Assembly: GCA_025980325.1 (NCBI GenBank)
Contig: JAICXQ010000013.1
Location: 1 to 48,528 of the forward strand
DNA from: Frankiales bacterium
Lineage (GTDB): Bacteria; Actinomycetota; Actinomycetes; JAFAQI01
DNA: 48,528 nt
Reading direction: 5' to 3'
The notes beneath the pieces were generated by a model that had not been told where the DNA came from, ran no database searches, and saw only the letters and a list, made by a program, of their open reading frames with translations. How positions within the stretch are numbered: position 1 is the first letter of the stretch; each line of letters starts with the position of its first letter. Of the stretch, positions 23,956 to 31,443 are shown piece after piece. A program made the position numbers and the translations under genes.

Positions 23956-25923
23956 TTAGAGCCAGCGGTCGCGGCCGGCCGCTTTGGCCCTGTACAACGC
24001 GTCGTCGGCGGCGCGGATGAGGGCCGACGGCGTCGTCCCGTCGTCGGGAAGTACGGCGACGCCGATCGAGACCGTGAGCCGGAGCTCGACACCGGCGGCG
24101 TGCAGCGGCCGGCCGCGGACCCGTTCGCAGATGCGCCGCGCGATGTGCTCCGCGCCGCCGCGATCGGTCTCCGGCAGCACGACCGCGAACTCCTCGCCGC
24201 CGTAGCGCGCGACCAGGTCGACCTCGCGGACCTCTGCGCGCACCCGCTCGGCGATCTCGATCAGAACCGCGTCGCCGACCTGGTGGCCGTGGGTGTCGTT
24301 GACGTTCTTGAAGTGATCCAGGTCGAGCATGAGCAGGCCCATCGGCCGGGCGAACCGGACCGCGCGCTCGGTCTCGCGGCTGATCGCCTGCTGGAAGTAG
24401 CGGTAGTTTCGCAGGCCGGTCAGCCCGTCGGTGACGGACAGCCGCTGCGCTTCCTGGTGCAACAGCACGTTGTCGAGGGCGACCGCCGCCTGGCTCGCGA
24501 ACGTGCGGATCGTCTGCAGGTCGCCGTCGTCGTACGGCCGGCCGTCGACGCGGTCGTAGAGGTTGAGCACGCCGACGATCCCGCCGGTGGTACGCAACGG
24601 GACGCTGATCAGCTCCTCGCTCCGCGGCTCGTCGGGCGCCGCGACCAGGCCCGGCGCCCCGACGTGTCCGCGGACCGCCTCGCCCGATTCGGCGACGGCG
24701 CCGGTGACGCCCGCGCCGAAGCCGAGAACGTCGCCGACGCGCGCGCCGCGGCTGTCGAGCCCGTGCCCGGCGCGCAACGTGAGCTCGTCCCGCCCGTCCG
24801 CGACGACGTAGATCGCGCCGGCCGACGAGCGCGTCTCGGCCACCGCGGTCTCGAGGATCACGCCGAGGATGCGGCCGAGGTCGTGCGTGCTCGACAGCGT
24901 GTCGCCCAGCCGGGCGAGGTTACGGCGCAGCTCGTCGCGGCTGGATTGCAACGCCCCGACGTAGCCGCGCAGCCGATCGGTCATGTCGTTGAACGACGTG
25001 GCCAGCTGGCCCACTTCGTCGTCCGAGGTCACCGCGATCCGGGTCTCGAGATCGCCGCCGGCGACCCGCTCGGCCGCCTCGCTGAGCTCCACCAGCGGGC
25101 GGGTGGTGACCCGGGCCAGTCCCCACCCGATGACGGCGGCGAGCAGGAGCACCGTGATCAACACGGCCACGACCAGCAGCTCGAGGCTGTCCACGCCGGG
25201 GCGCGTCACGCTGACGACGAGGACCGCCTGACCAGGTCCGGCAGGGGTGGCCGCGGCCAGCCGATCGCCCACGTTCATGGCCCGGCCTGATCCGACCAGC
25301 GTCTTGGCGGACCTCGCCAGTTTCGCCGCGACCGTTGGCGCCAACGTCGTGGCCAGCACCTTGCCATCGGAGACGAGCGTGACGTCGGCGTTCGCCGACC
25401 GGGACAGCGAAGTCGCGAAGGTGAAATCGAGAGAGATCGCGACGGCTGCCGAACCTAGGCCGGCGCCGCCGGTCGAGCGCAGATCGACCGAGTCGGCGAT
25501 CGCCCGGATGCCCAAGCTCGCCGGAATGCCCCGGCTGCACGACCCCAGGGCACCCGGTGGGATCGGATTGGGCAACGACCCGCCGGACTCGCCTCGAGCA
25601 ACGCCGCCGGCAACGGCGAGGACCTTGCCGGACGCGCTGGTGACGACGGCGTATTGGACGGCGCCGCGGCCGACGATGTCCTGGGCCGCCTTGAGCTTGT
25701 CGCCGACCGCGGCCTCCCGGCCGAGCACCTCCGCCGCGAGCCGGACCCGCTGGCAGGTGGCCTGCACGAGCGCGCCGGCGCCCGCGCGCGAGGCGAGAAC
25801 CCGGTTGCGCGCGGCCGAGTCGAGCGCGTTGGGAACGCCGCGGCCGACGACGACGGCCGCGACCGTCAGCGGCACGATGACCACGAGCAGGAAGGCGAGC
25901 GAGAGCCGCAATCGCAGCGTCAC
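23956..25923 (-). CDS. Membrane receptor diguanylate cyclase (sensor-HAMP-GAF-GGDEF)
   Basis: 655 aa. TM1 about 7-29, extracytoplasmic sensor about 30-245, TM2 about 248-270, HAMP about 271-322, GAF about 340-490, GGDEF about 495-655. The catalytic motif is intact (ARYGGEEFAVVLPE), so it should make cyclic di-GMP. R-E-V-D five residues before it is a canonical product-inhibition I-site. LDLDHFKNVNDTHGHQVGD supplies the metal-binding Asp and substrate loop. It stands alone on the strand between galU and the cyclo-ligase gene, which are neighbours in M. tuberculosis, so it is probably an insertion. The sensed signal is unknown. Confidence 0.92.
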   Translation of the reverse strand: MTLRLRLSLAFLLVVIVPLTVAAVVVGRGVPNALDSAARNRVLASRAGAGALVQATCQRVRLAAEVLGREAAVGDKLKAAQDIVGRGAVQYAVVTSASGKVLAVAGGVARGESGGSLPNPIPPGALGSCSRGIPASLGIRAIADSVDLRSTGGAGLGSAAVAISLDFTFATSLSRSANADVTLVSDGKVLATTLAPTVAAKLARSAKTLVGSGRAMNVGDRLAAATPAGPGQAVLVVSVTRPGVDSLELLVVAVLITVLLLAAVIGWGLARVTTRPLVELSEAAERVAGGDLETRIAVTSDDEVGQLATSFNDMTDRLRGYVGALQSSRDELRRNLARLGDTLSSTHDLGRILGVILETAVAETRSSAGAIYVVADGRDELTLRAGHGLDSRGARVGDVLGFGAGVTGAVAESGEAVRGHVGAPGLVAAPDEPRSEELISVPLRTTGGIVGVLNLYDRVDGRPYDDGDLQTIRTFASQAAVALDNVLLHQEAQRLSVTDGLTGLRNYRYFQQAISRETERAVRFARPMGLLMLDLDHFKNVNDTHGHQVGDAVLIEIAERVRAEVREVDLVARYGGEEFAVVLPETDRGGAEHIARRICERVRGRPLHAAGVELRLTVSIGVAVLPDDGTTPSALIRAADDALYRAKAAGRDRWL

Positions 25924-25966
25924 GCCTCACCTCCTAGTCCGGTCGTTGATGCGATGCTCGCACGCG

Positions 25967-26569
25967 ATGGACGACAAGCAACTGCTCCGGACGGGTATGT
26001 GCACGGCCCGCGCCAGCCGCTCCGCTGTGGACCGCGAGGCCGCCGGCGCCCGGCTGGCGAGCCATGCCGACGCCCTCGTCGCCCTCGCCCGCCGTACCGA
26101 TCGCGACGAACCCGCCGAGTCACACAGCACCATCGCGGCGTACGCCGGCGTCGCCGACGAGCCGCCGACGCGGCCGCTCCTGGATGCTCTCGTCGCCCAT
26201 GGCGTCACCGTTCTGCTCCCTGTCGTCGCCGGCACCGACCGCGCGCTCGACTGGGCGCCGTACGAGGGATGGGAGCGGCTCACGAACGCGCGCTGGGGCC
26301 TGCTCGAACCGACCTCGGACCCACTCGGCGCGAGGGCGATCGAAACCGCGGACCTCGTCGTCGTACCGGCGCTCGCGGTCGACCGACGCGGCCACCGGCT
26401 CGGGCGCGGCGGCGGCTTCTACGACCGCGCGCTCGAAAACGTCGAGCGCGAGAGAAGAGTCGCCGTCGTCTACGCGCCCGAGCTCCTTGCGAACGTCCCG
26501 AGCGAGCCGCACGACGAAGACGTCGGCTGGGTGCTCACCCCTGACGGCGTGACCGAGCTGACCGGCTAG
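25967..26569 (+). CDS. 5-formyltetrahydrofolate cyclo-ligase
   Basis: 200 aa. It converts 5-formyl-THF to 5,10-methenyl-THF with ATP, returning the storage form to the folate cycle. Conserved signatures are TIAAYAGVADEPPTRPLLDAL, DLVVVPALAVDRRGHRLGRGGGFYDR (phosphate loop) and the end DEDVGWVLTPDGV. ATG 25967 starts the family alignment; the open frame extends far upstream without conservation. The gene is divergent from the cyclase gene, with only 43 bp between starts. It ends with a 4-bp overlap with the convergent L,D-transpeptidase gene. Confidence 0.92.
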   Translation: MDDKQLLRTGMCTARASRSAVDREAAGARLASHADALVALARRTDRDEPAESHSTIAAYAGVADEPPTRPLLDALVAHGVTVLLPVVAGTDRALDWAPYEGWERLTNARWGLLEPTSDPLGARAIETADLVVVPALAVDRRGHRLGRGGGFYDRALENVERERRVAVVYAPELLANVPSEPHDEDVGWVLTPDGVTELTG

Positions 26570-27912
26570 GAGTGCGTCGGCGAAGGCTTCGGCGTCGGCT
26601 TGGGCGTCGGTGTCGGCGACATGCTCGGCGGCGGCTGATACGAGTACGGCGGCGCGGGCGGCTCGGAGTCGTGCGGCGACTTCGGGTGCAGCGCGAGCGC
26701 CTCGGGCGACGGGTTCGCGTCGCCGGCGACCCAGGCCGCCCACGACATGTTCCAGTCGGCCATGCCCGGGTCCGAGGTGTCCGGCGCGGCGGCGGAGTTG
26801 TACACGTCGACGATGTCGCCGTGCAGCGCGAAGTTGTAGAACCAGATCGCGTTCGACGTACTCAGGTTCACGCAGCCGTGCGACACGTTGACCCGGCCCT
26901 GCTCGCCGACCGACCACGGCGCCGCGTGCACGAACGCGCCGCCGTAGGAGATCCGCACGTCCCAGTAGACCTTCTCGTAATAGCCGTCCGGTGAGTTGCG
27001 CGGGATGCCGACGGTCGCGGAGTCCATCGTCACGACCTGCGACTTCTCGAACGTGATGTGCACGCCGTTCTTGGTGGGGTACTTGTCGCGACCGGCGCTG
27101 ATCGGCATCGTCTTGATCAGCGTGCCGTTGTCGTAGACGTACATCTGGTGGCGCGCGACGTCGACCCGGCTGATGTGCGAGTCACCGACGCGGAACGTCG
27201 CCGTGTGCGAGCCGGTGCCCCACACGCCGGCGCCGACGTAGAAGTTGTCGAGGGTCGCGGAGACCTGCACCTTCGTGCCCGGCTTCCAGTACGTCGGCGG
27301 CCGCCAGTGCAGCTCCTGGTCGCTCATCCAGTGCCACGCGCCGACGACGTTCGGTGTCGTCGTCACCGCGAGGCGCGCCTCGACGTTCGCCCGCTGCGCC
27401 ACCGGCACCGAGCGGCTGAACCGCGCGATGATCGGCGAGCCGACACCGACGGTGTCGCCGTCGGGTGACAGCATGACCCGCAGGTGCTTGTCGGTGTCGG
27501 CGGCCACGACCTTCAACGTCTCGGTGTGGCTGCGAGCCGCGCCGTCCGCGTAGGTCACGGTGGCGACGTACGTCGTCAGCGGCACGAGCGTGGTCTGCGA
27601 GCGCCAGATCGTGCCGTGCGCATCGATGACGCCGTCGATCAACGTCGCGCCGGCGTCGACCTCGACGCTGCGCAGGGATCCGTTGGTCACCTTGACCGTG
27701 AGCGGCCGGTTCCACGGCACCCGGCCGCGACGGAGGCCGAGGACGCTGACGACCGCCGGCGTCGCCGGGCTCGCGGCACTCACCGCCGGCGCGGTCGCGT
27801 GCGAGCTGCCGCCGAAGTGAGTGGCGGCGATGACGACCCCCGCGACGGCCAGCGCCCCCACGCCGATGCCGGACACGACGACGCCCCGGGAGATGGGGCG
27901 GATCAGACGCAT
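26566..27912 (-). CDS. L,D-transpeptidase (Ig-like domains plus YkuD domain)
   Basis: 448 aa peptidoglycan enzyme making 3-3 cross-links or attaching proteins. An N-terminal membrane anchor (GVVVSGIGVGALAVAGVVIAA, about 10-30) has no lipobox. Two Ig-like domains follow (about 52-137 and 142-243), then the YkuD catalytic domain (about 245-372). Its active-site motif is S344-H345-G346-C347-V-N-L, preceded by H329 in AFVHAAPW. The Pro/Ser/Thr-rich tail (about 400-448) resembles wall-spanning linkers. It is close in plan to mycobacterial LdtMt2-type enzymes, and length is normal for that group. Confidence 0.93.
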   Translation of the reverse strand: MRLIRPISRGVVVSGIGVGALAVAGVVIAATHFGGSSHATAPAVSAASPATPAVVSVLGLRRGRVPWNRPLTVKVTNGSLRSVEVDAGATLIDGVIDAHGTIWRSQTTLVPLTTYVATVTYADGAARSHTETLKVVAADTDKHLRVMLSPDGDTVGVGSPIIARFSRSVPVAQRANVEARLAVTTTPNVVGAWHWMSDQELHWRPPTYWKPGTKVQVSATLDNFYVGAGVWGTGSHTATFRVGDSHISRVDVARHQMYVYDNGTLIKTMPISAGRDKYPTKNGVHITFEKSQVVTMDSATVGIPRNSPDGYYEKVYWDVRISYGGAFVHAAPWSVGEQGRVNVSHGCVNLSTSNAIWFYNFALHGDIVDVYNSAAAPDTSDPGMADWNMSWAAWVAGDANPSPEALALHPKSPHDSEPPAPPYSYQPPPSMSPTPTPKPTPKPSPTHS

Positions 27913-28082
27913 GCGTTCACAACCTCTGCTGCCTTGCCTTGGTCGGGGTTACCGACTGCCATTGTGCCGTGCCGAGGGCGCTTCGCGCGCTGCTCATATA
28001 GGGACAGACGTCTCTCTCCATTCGTCGGTTGCCAACGAACGGTTCAGTTCCCAGGATAGGAGGGCCTGCAACCCCGGCCGGG

Positions 28083-28313
28083 CTACACCGGCTGGAGCAG
28101 CAGCATCCGCCGCTCCTCCTCGTCCAGCCCGCCCCAGACGCCGAACGGCTGGCGGGTGCGCAACGCGTAGTCGCGGCACTGCGGCTGGACCGCGCACACG
28201 GCGCAGAATCGTTTGGCCGCGCTCACTTCGTCGAGGGCAGCCCCGCCGTTGCCCACCGGGAAGAACACCTCGGGCTCGGCGGACAAGCAGGCGGCTCGGC
28301 TCGACCATTCCAC
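28083..28313 (-). CDS. WhiB-family iron-sulfur transcription factor
   Basis: 76 aa. Four cluster Cys at C9, C37, C40 and C46 (C-x27-C-x2-C-x5-C) hold a [4Fe-4S] cluster. The GVWGGL turn (58-63) and a short basic end follow. WhiB proteins bind sigma-A region 4 and respond to redox, NO or cell state. GTG 28313 has GGAGG 7 nt upstream. It follows the arsI-arsN1-like pair on the same strand after 83 bp. The subfamily cannot be fixed; short WhiB proteins of this kind are single-domain. Confidence 0.92.
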   Translation of the reverse strand: MEWSSRAACLSAEPEVFFPVGNGGAALDEVSAAKRFCAVCAVQPQCRDYALRTRQPFGVWGGLDEEERRMLLLQPV

Positions 28314-28396
28314 GCGCAGGACCTCCTCGGCAGTCGGCGGTCGATCTTCGCCGGGTACCCCCGCGAGGTGCCGCCAATCTCATCTGCCCGCGATAT

Positions 28397-28936
28397 TCAC
28401 CCCTCTTTCCACGGCCGGGGCTCGGCCGGATCGTCCGGCCGTGGGTCGGCGAGGGCGAGCTGCCACCAGCCGACGTCGTGCCACCGCCCGAACTTGTGGC
28501 CGACGCCCCGGTAGACGCCGACGAGGCCGAACCCCATCGACTCGTGCAGGCCCACGCTGGCCGGATTCGGCAACGCGATCCCGGCGTACGCCGCGACGTA
28601 CCCGAGGTCCTTGAGCAGTTCGAACAGCTGTGCGTACAGCGCCCGGCCGGTGCCGCGGCTGCGCTCCGCGGCGGCGAGATAGACCGACACGTCCGCCGCC
28701 CAGCGGTACGCCGCGCGCTCCCGGTGCGCCGAGGCGTACGCGTAGCCGACGACCGCTTGGTCGCGCTCCGCGACCAGCCAGGGTTTCGCCGGCCGAGCCG
28801 CCATGCGCCGGGCCATCTCGGCCGCGTCCGGCGGTTCGGTCTCGAACGAGATCACGCTGTCGGTGACGTACGGCCGGTAGACGGCGGCGATGGCCGCGGC
28901 ATCGGCGCCGGTGGCCGGGCGGATGCGTGCCGTCAC
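28397..28936 (-). CDS. arsN1: GNAT acetyltransferase, probable arsinothricin acetyltransferase (ArsN1-like)
   Basis: 179 aa, phosphinothricin-acetyltransferase (PAT) branch of GNAT. The opening IRPATGADAAAIAAVYRPYV, the FETEPP turn, the SAHRERAAYRWAADVSVYL block and GTGRALYAQLFELL are the standard PAT wording. The end is GFGLVGVYRGVGHKFGRWHDVGWW. PAT enzymes N-acetylate phosphinothricin; the ArsN1 subfamily acts on the arsenical antibiotic arsinothricin and is found in ars operons. GTG 28936 overlaps the arsI stop as GTGA, placing it firmly in the arsenic cluster. Substrate is inferred from context, not shown by the sequence. Confidence 0.78.
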   Translation of the reverse strand: MTARIRPATGADAAAIAAVYRPYVTDSVISFETEPPDAAEMARRMAARPAKPWLVAERDQAVVGYAYASAHRERAAYRWAADVSVYLAAAERSRGTGRALYAQLFELLKDLGYVAAYAGIALPNPASVGLHESMGFGLVGVYRGVGHKFGRWHDVGWWQLALADPRPDDPAEPRPWKEG

Positions 28937-29340
28937 GCCGAGCAGCAGGCCGCCGCGGGCGTCTCCGCGACCGGGCTGTCCGCCAGCACGGTGTAGATCT
29001 CCCAGCGCTCGCCGCCCGGTGTGCCCTCGACCCAGAACTTGTCCTGCTTCGCGTAGCAGCACGTGGTGCCGCGCTCGTCGACGCTGGCGAGGCCGGCGGC
29101 CGCCAGCCGCGACTGTTCGGCGTCGACCACGTCGGTGGACTCCACCTCGACACCGAGATGGTTCAGGGTGCCGCCGTGGCCGGGATTCTCGATCAGCACG
29201 AGCTTGAGCGGCGGGTCGGCGACGGCGAAGTTCGCGTACCCCGGGCGGGTCTTGGCCGGTGCGACGCCGAACAGCTTCGCGTAGAAGGCGGTCGCCGCCT
29301 CGATGTCGTCGACGTTGAGGGCTAGCTGGATTCTCGACAT
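28933..29340 (-). CDS. arsI: ArsI/CadI-family vicinal-oxygen-chelate protein (C-As lyase type)
   Basis: 135 aa. It is very similar to mycobacterial CadI: it opens SRIQLALNVDDIEAATAFY and continues PGYANFAVADPPLKLVLIENP. It has the metal-ligand GGTLNHLGVEVE and the arsenic-binding vicinal cysteine pair in ERGTTCCYAKQDKFW. ArsI enzymes cleave the carbon-arsenic bond of methylarsenite; CadI is cadmium-induced in M. tuberculosis. A Cys pair also ends the protein (AAACCSA). It is divergent from arsR across a palindromic operator and coupled to the acetyltransferase by a 4-bp overlap. C-As lyase activity is inferred from family. Confidence 0.88.
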   Translation of the reverse strand: MSRIQLALNVDDIEAATAFYAKLFGVAPAKTRPGYANFAVADPPLKLVLIENPGHGGTLNHLGVEVESTDVVDAEQSRLAAAGLASVDERGTTCCYAKQDKFWVEGTPGGERWEIYTVLADSPVAETPAAACCSA

Positions 29341-29364
29341 AGCTCGATACTCTGAACGACCTCT

Positions 29365-29378
29365 TTGACAAATGTCAA
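29365..29378. promoter_or_regulatory. Palindromic ArsR operator and shared -35 element
   Basis: TTGACA-AA-TGTCAA is a perfect 6-2-6 inverted repeat midway between arsI and arsR. Read rightward TTGACA is followed after 18 nt by GAGGAT (29389-29394) and, 7 nt later, by the arsR GTG. Read leftward TTGACA precedes GAGTAT (29352 to 29347), 6 nt before the arsI ATG. ArsR binding here would block both promoters at once. Confidence 0.62.
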
Positions 29379-29401
29379 GAAGGTCTGTGAGGATCGACCG
29401 C

Positions 29402-29755
29402 GTGCCCAAGGCCCTGCCGGTGATCGACACGTCCGCACCGATCTGCTGCGCACCCGTCGCCGCCGCGCCGATGGACGACGGCGACGCGCTCGAAGTCGCG
29501 ATGCGGCTGAAGGCCCTGGCCGATCCGGTACGGGTGCGGCTGGTCAGCCTGCTGCTCGCCGCGGACGAGGTCTGCACCTGCGAGCTCGCCCCGGCCGTCG
29601 GCGTCACCGAGGCGACCGTGTCGCACCATCTCGGCGTGCTGAAACGGGCCGGCCTGGTGAGCGACGGCGAGCGCCGCGGCATGAACGTCTACTACCGCGC
29701 GCGACGCGAGTCGCTCACCGCGCTGTGCGGCGTGCTCGATCCGGATTGCTGCTGA
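29402..29755 (+). CDS. arsR: ArsR-family arsenic-responsive repressor
   Basis: 117 aa winged-helix repressor that leaves DNA when As(III) or another soft metal binds. The HTH is ELAPAVGVTEATVSHHLGVLKRAGLV. Metal-site Cys candidates are C15-C16 near the N-terminus and C58/C60 in EVCTCEL. This layout matches the Corynebacterium-type ArsR site, which uses an N-terminal Cys pair plus one Cys in the mid-protein helix. A further Cys pair ends the protein. GTG 29402 is chosen because it places C15-C16 as in that type and sits 7 nt after a -10-like GAGGAT. It overlaps the aquaporin start. Confidence 0.92.
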   Translation: MPKALPVIDTSAPICCAPVAAAPMDDGDALEVAMRLKALADPVRVRLVSLLLAADEVCTCELAPAVGVTEATVSHHLGVLKRAGLVSDGERRGMNVYYRARRESLTALCGVLDPDCC

Positions 29756-30480
29756 TGCGGGCCGGCGCCCTCGGTCGCCAAGCCTTCGCGGAGTTTCTCG
29801 GATCGGCCGGTCTGGTCGCGGTCGTCATCGGCTCGGGAATCGCCGCGCATCGACTGTCACCGCACGACATTGGCTTGCAATTGCTGGAAAACGCGATCGT
29901 CACCGGCGCCGGCCTTGTCGCGCTGATCCTCGCGTTCGGCCCGGTGTCCGGCGGTCACTTCAACCCCGTCATCACGTTGGCCGACCGTGTATTCGGCGGC
30001 GCGACCAACCGGCAGGTCGCGGCGTACGTACCCGCGCAACTCGCCGGCGGCTGCGCCGGCGCGATCCTCGCGAACCTCATGTACGCACTGGATCCCGTGA
30101 CGATCTCGACCCGCGAGCGCAGCAGTGGCGGACTGTGGCTGTCCGAATCGTTGGCGACGTTCGGACTGGTCGTCCTGGTCTTCGGTCTCGCCCGCGCCGG
30201 TCGGGCGGCGTTGGCGCCGTTCGCGATCGGTGCGTACATCACGGCCGCGTACTGGTGGAGTTCGTCGACGAGCTTTGCCAATCCGATGATCGACGTCGCG
30301 CGGATGCTGTCGAACACGTTCGCCGGCATCGCGCCGTCGTCGGTGCCGATGTTCGTCGTCATGCAACTCGCCGGCGCTGCGGCCGCGGTCGCCGTCGTTC
30401 GGGCGCTCTATCCCGATGTCGCGGAAGTCGCGGACTACGTCGTCGTCCCGCACGAGGAGTCCTATGCCGGCCGTGCCTGA
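29755..30480 (+). CDS. Aquaporin-family channel of the ars operon (AqpS-like)
   Basis: 241 aa, six membrane helices and two half-helices. The NPA boxes are altered: NPV in GGHFNPVIT and NPM in SFANPMIDVAR. In Sinorhizobium an ars-operon aquaglyceroporin (AqpS) lets arsenite made by ArsC leave down its gradient. This gene sits between arsR and arsC, and no ArsB or Acr3 pump is present here, so the same role is likely. ATG 29755 shares its A with the arsR stop codon, and the 3' end overlaps arsC by 17 bp, implying strict co-translation. Confidence 0.88.
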   Translation: MRAGALGRQAFAEFLGSAGLVAVVIGSGIAAHRLSPHDIGLQLLENAIVTGAGLVALILAFGPVSGGHFNPVITLADRVFGGATNRQVAAYVPAQLAGGCAGAILANLMYALDPVTISTRERSSGGLWLSESLATFGLVVLVFGLARAGRAALAPFAIGAYITAAYWWSSSTSFANPMIDVARMLSNTFAGIAPSSVPMFVVMQLAGAAAAVAVVRALYPDVAEVADYVVVPHEESYAGRA

Positions 30481-30871
30481 AGTGCTGTTCGTGTGCGTGC
30501 ACAACGCCGGTCGCAGCCAGATGGCGGCGGGGTTGCTCGCGCACTACGGCGGTGATTCCGTCGTCGTCCGGTCGACCGGATCCGATCCCGGCGCTGCGGT
30601 CAATCCCGCTGTCGTCGAAGCGATGGGCGAGATCGGGCTGGACCTGAGCCGCGAGTTCCCGAAGCCGCTCACGAACTCGGCGGTCGAGGCGTCCGACGTC
30701 GTCGTCACGATGGGGTGCGGCGACGCCTGCCCGGTCTTCCCGGGCAAGCGCTACCTCGACTGGCAGCTCGACGATCCGGCCGGAAAGGACCTGGCGACGG
30801 TGCGCCGGATCCGGGACGAAATCGACGTTCTCGTGCGTGGCTTGCTCGCCGACCTGGGCATCGTCGTTTAG
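30464..30871 (+). CDS. arsC: Arsenate reductase, LMW-phosphatase type
   Basis: 135 aa. It reduces arsenate to arsenite. The P-loop CVHNAGRS (C-x5-R) near residue 11 holds the nucleophile. MGCGDACPVFPGKRYLDW in the second half matches the actinobacterial mycothiol-dependent ArsC form, whose intermediate is resolved by mycothiol/mycoredoxin rather than by a Cys relay. GAGGAG lies 4 nt before ATG 30464, inside the aquaporin gene. It is the last gene of the rightward ars operon. Confidence 0.93.
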   Translation: MPAVPEVLFVCVHNAGRSQMAAGLLAHYGGDSVVVRSTGSDPGAAVNPAVVEAMGEIGLDLSREFPKPLTNSAVEASDVVVTMGCGDACPVFPGKRYLDWQLDDPAGKDLATVRRIRDEIDVLVRGLLADLGIVV

Positions 30872-30891
30872 CGTTCTTACCTACGGGTAAG
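30866..30891 (+). promoter_or_regulatory. Candidate SigB/SigF-type promoter overlapping a small hairpin
   Basis: GTTT (30866-30869), 15 nt, then GGGTAA (30885-30890) matches the SigF/SigB-group consensus GTTT-N14-16-GGGTA. The downstream gene, at 30941, is an RsbW-like ATPase, a type often controlled by its own sigma factor. The same bases also form CTTACC-TACG-GGTAAG (30876-30891), a 6-bp stem just after the arsC stop that might instead be a terminator. Confidence 0.45.
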
Positions 30892-30940
30892 CAGCAGCTG
30901 TCGCCGCTGAGCAGGCAGCGGTCGCGCAAAGGACGGTCGC

Positions 30941-31345
30941 GTGCGCGCGGAGCGAGTTGCGGCAGGTCGACCTCTGGCGATCGCCGCGTCCCTCGACCTG
31001 GCCGCCGATGCGCGCTCCGCCGGGCGGGCGCGCACGTTCCTCGCCCAGTTCTGCGCCTCGGCCGGCCTGGCCGGCGAAATCCGCCGTACGGCGTCGCTCC
31101 TGGTCAGCGAACTGGTGACGAACGCGATCGTGCACGGACGCTCCCTCGACGCCGAGATCACGGCCGGCGCGTTGCGGGTCGCCGTCACCGACGACAGCCC
31201 GGCGCCGCTGCCCGAGGTCGACCTCCAGCCGCGGACATCGGCCGAGGGCGGTCGCGGTCTGCTCATCGTGTCGCTGCTGGCCGCGCGGTGGGGCGTCCTT
31301 CCGGCGGGCGCAGGCAAGACGGTCTGGTTCGAACTCGACGTCTGA
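30941..31345 (+). CDS. RsbW-like anti-sigma / HATPase_c_2 ATP-binding protein
   Basis: 134 aa GHKL ATPase without a phosphoacceptor domain. The N-box is SLLVSELVTNAIVHGRS, the G1 box is VTDDSPAPLP, and the G2 box is EGGRGLLIVSLLAARWGV. Such small proteins are serine kinases or anti-sigma factors of partner-switching systems. No antagonist (STAS) protein or sigma factor gene is adjacent. GTG 30941 follows AAAGGA by 7 nt. A SigF-like promoter lies about 50 bp upstream. Confidence 0.84.
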   Translation: MRAERVAAGRPLAIAASLDLAADARSAGRARTFLAQFCASAGLAGEIRRTASLLVSELVTNAIVHGRSLDAEITAGALRVAVTDDSPAPLPEVDLQPRTSAEGGRGLLIVSLLAARWGVLPAGAGKTVWFELDV

Positions 31346-31443
31346 ATCGTCCTGCGTGCCTGAAGTTTGGCGCGCCGGCTGCCGCTCATGGCATCATTAG
31401 CAGTCGAGGCAGTCGAGTGCCAAGTCCTGAGAGGGGGCAGCCA

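Noticed and set aside
24100-25290. Long plus-strand frame opposite the diguanylate cyclase
   Set aside because: It is an antisense shadow. The minus-strand frame has intact HAMP, GAF and GGEEF motifs.
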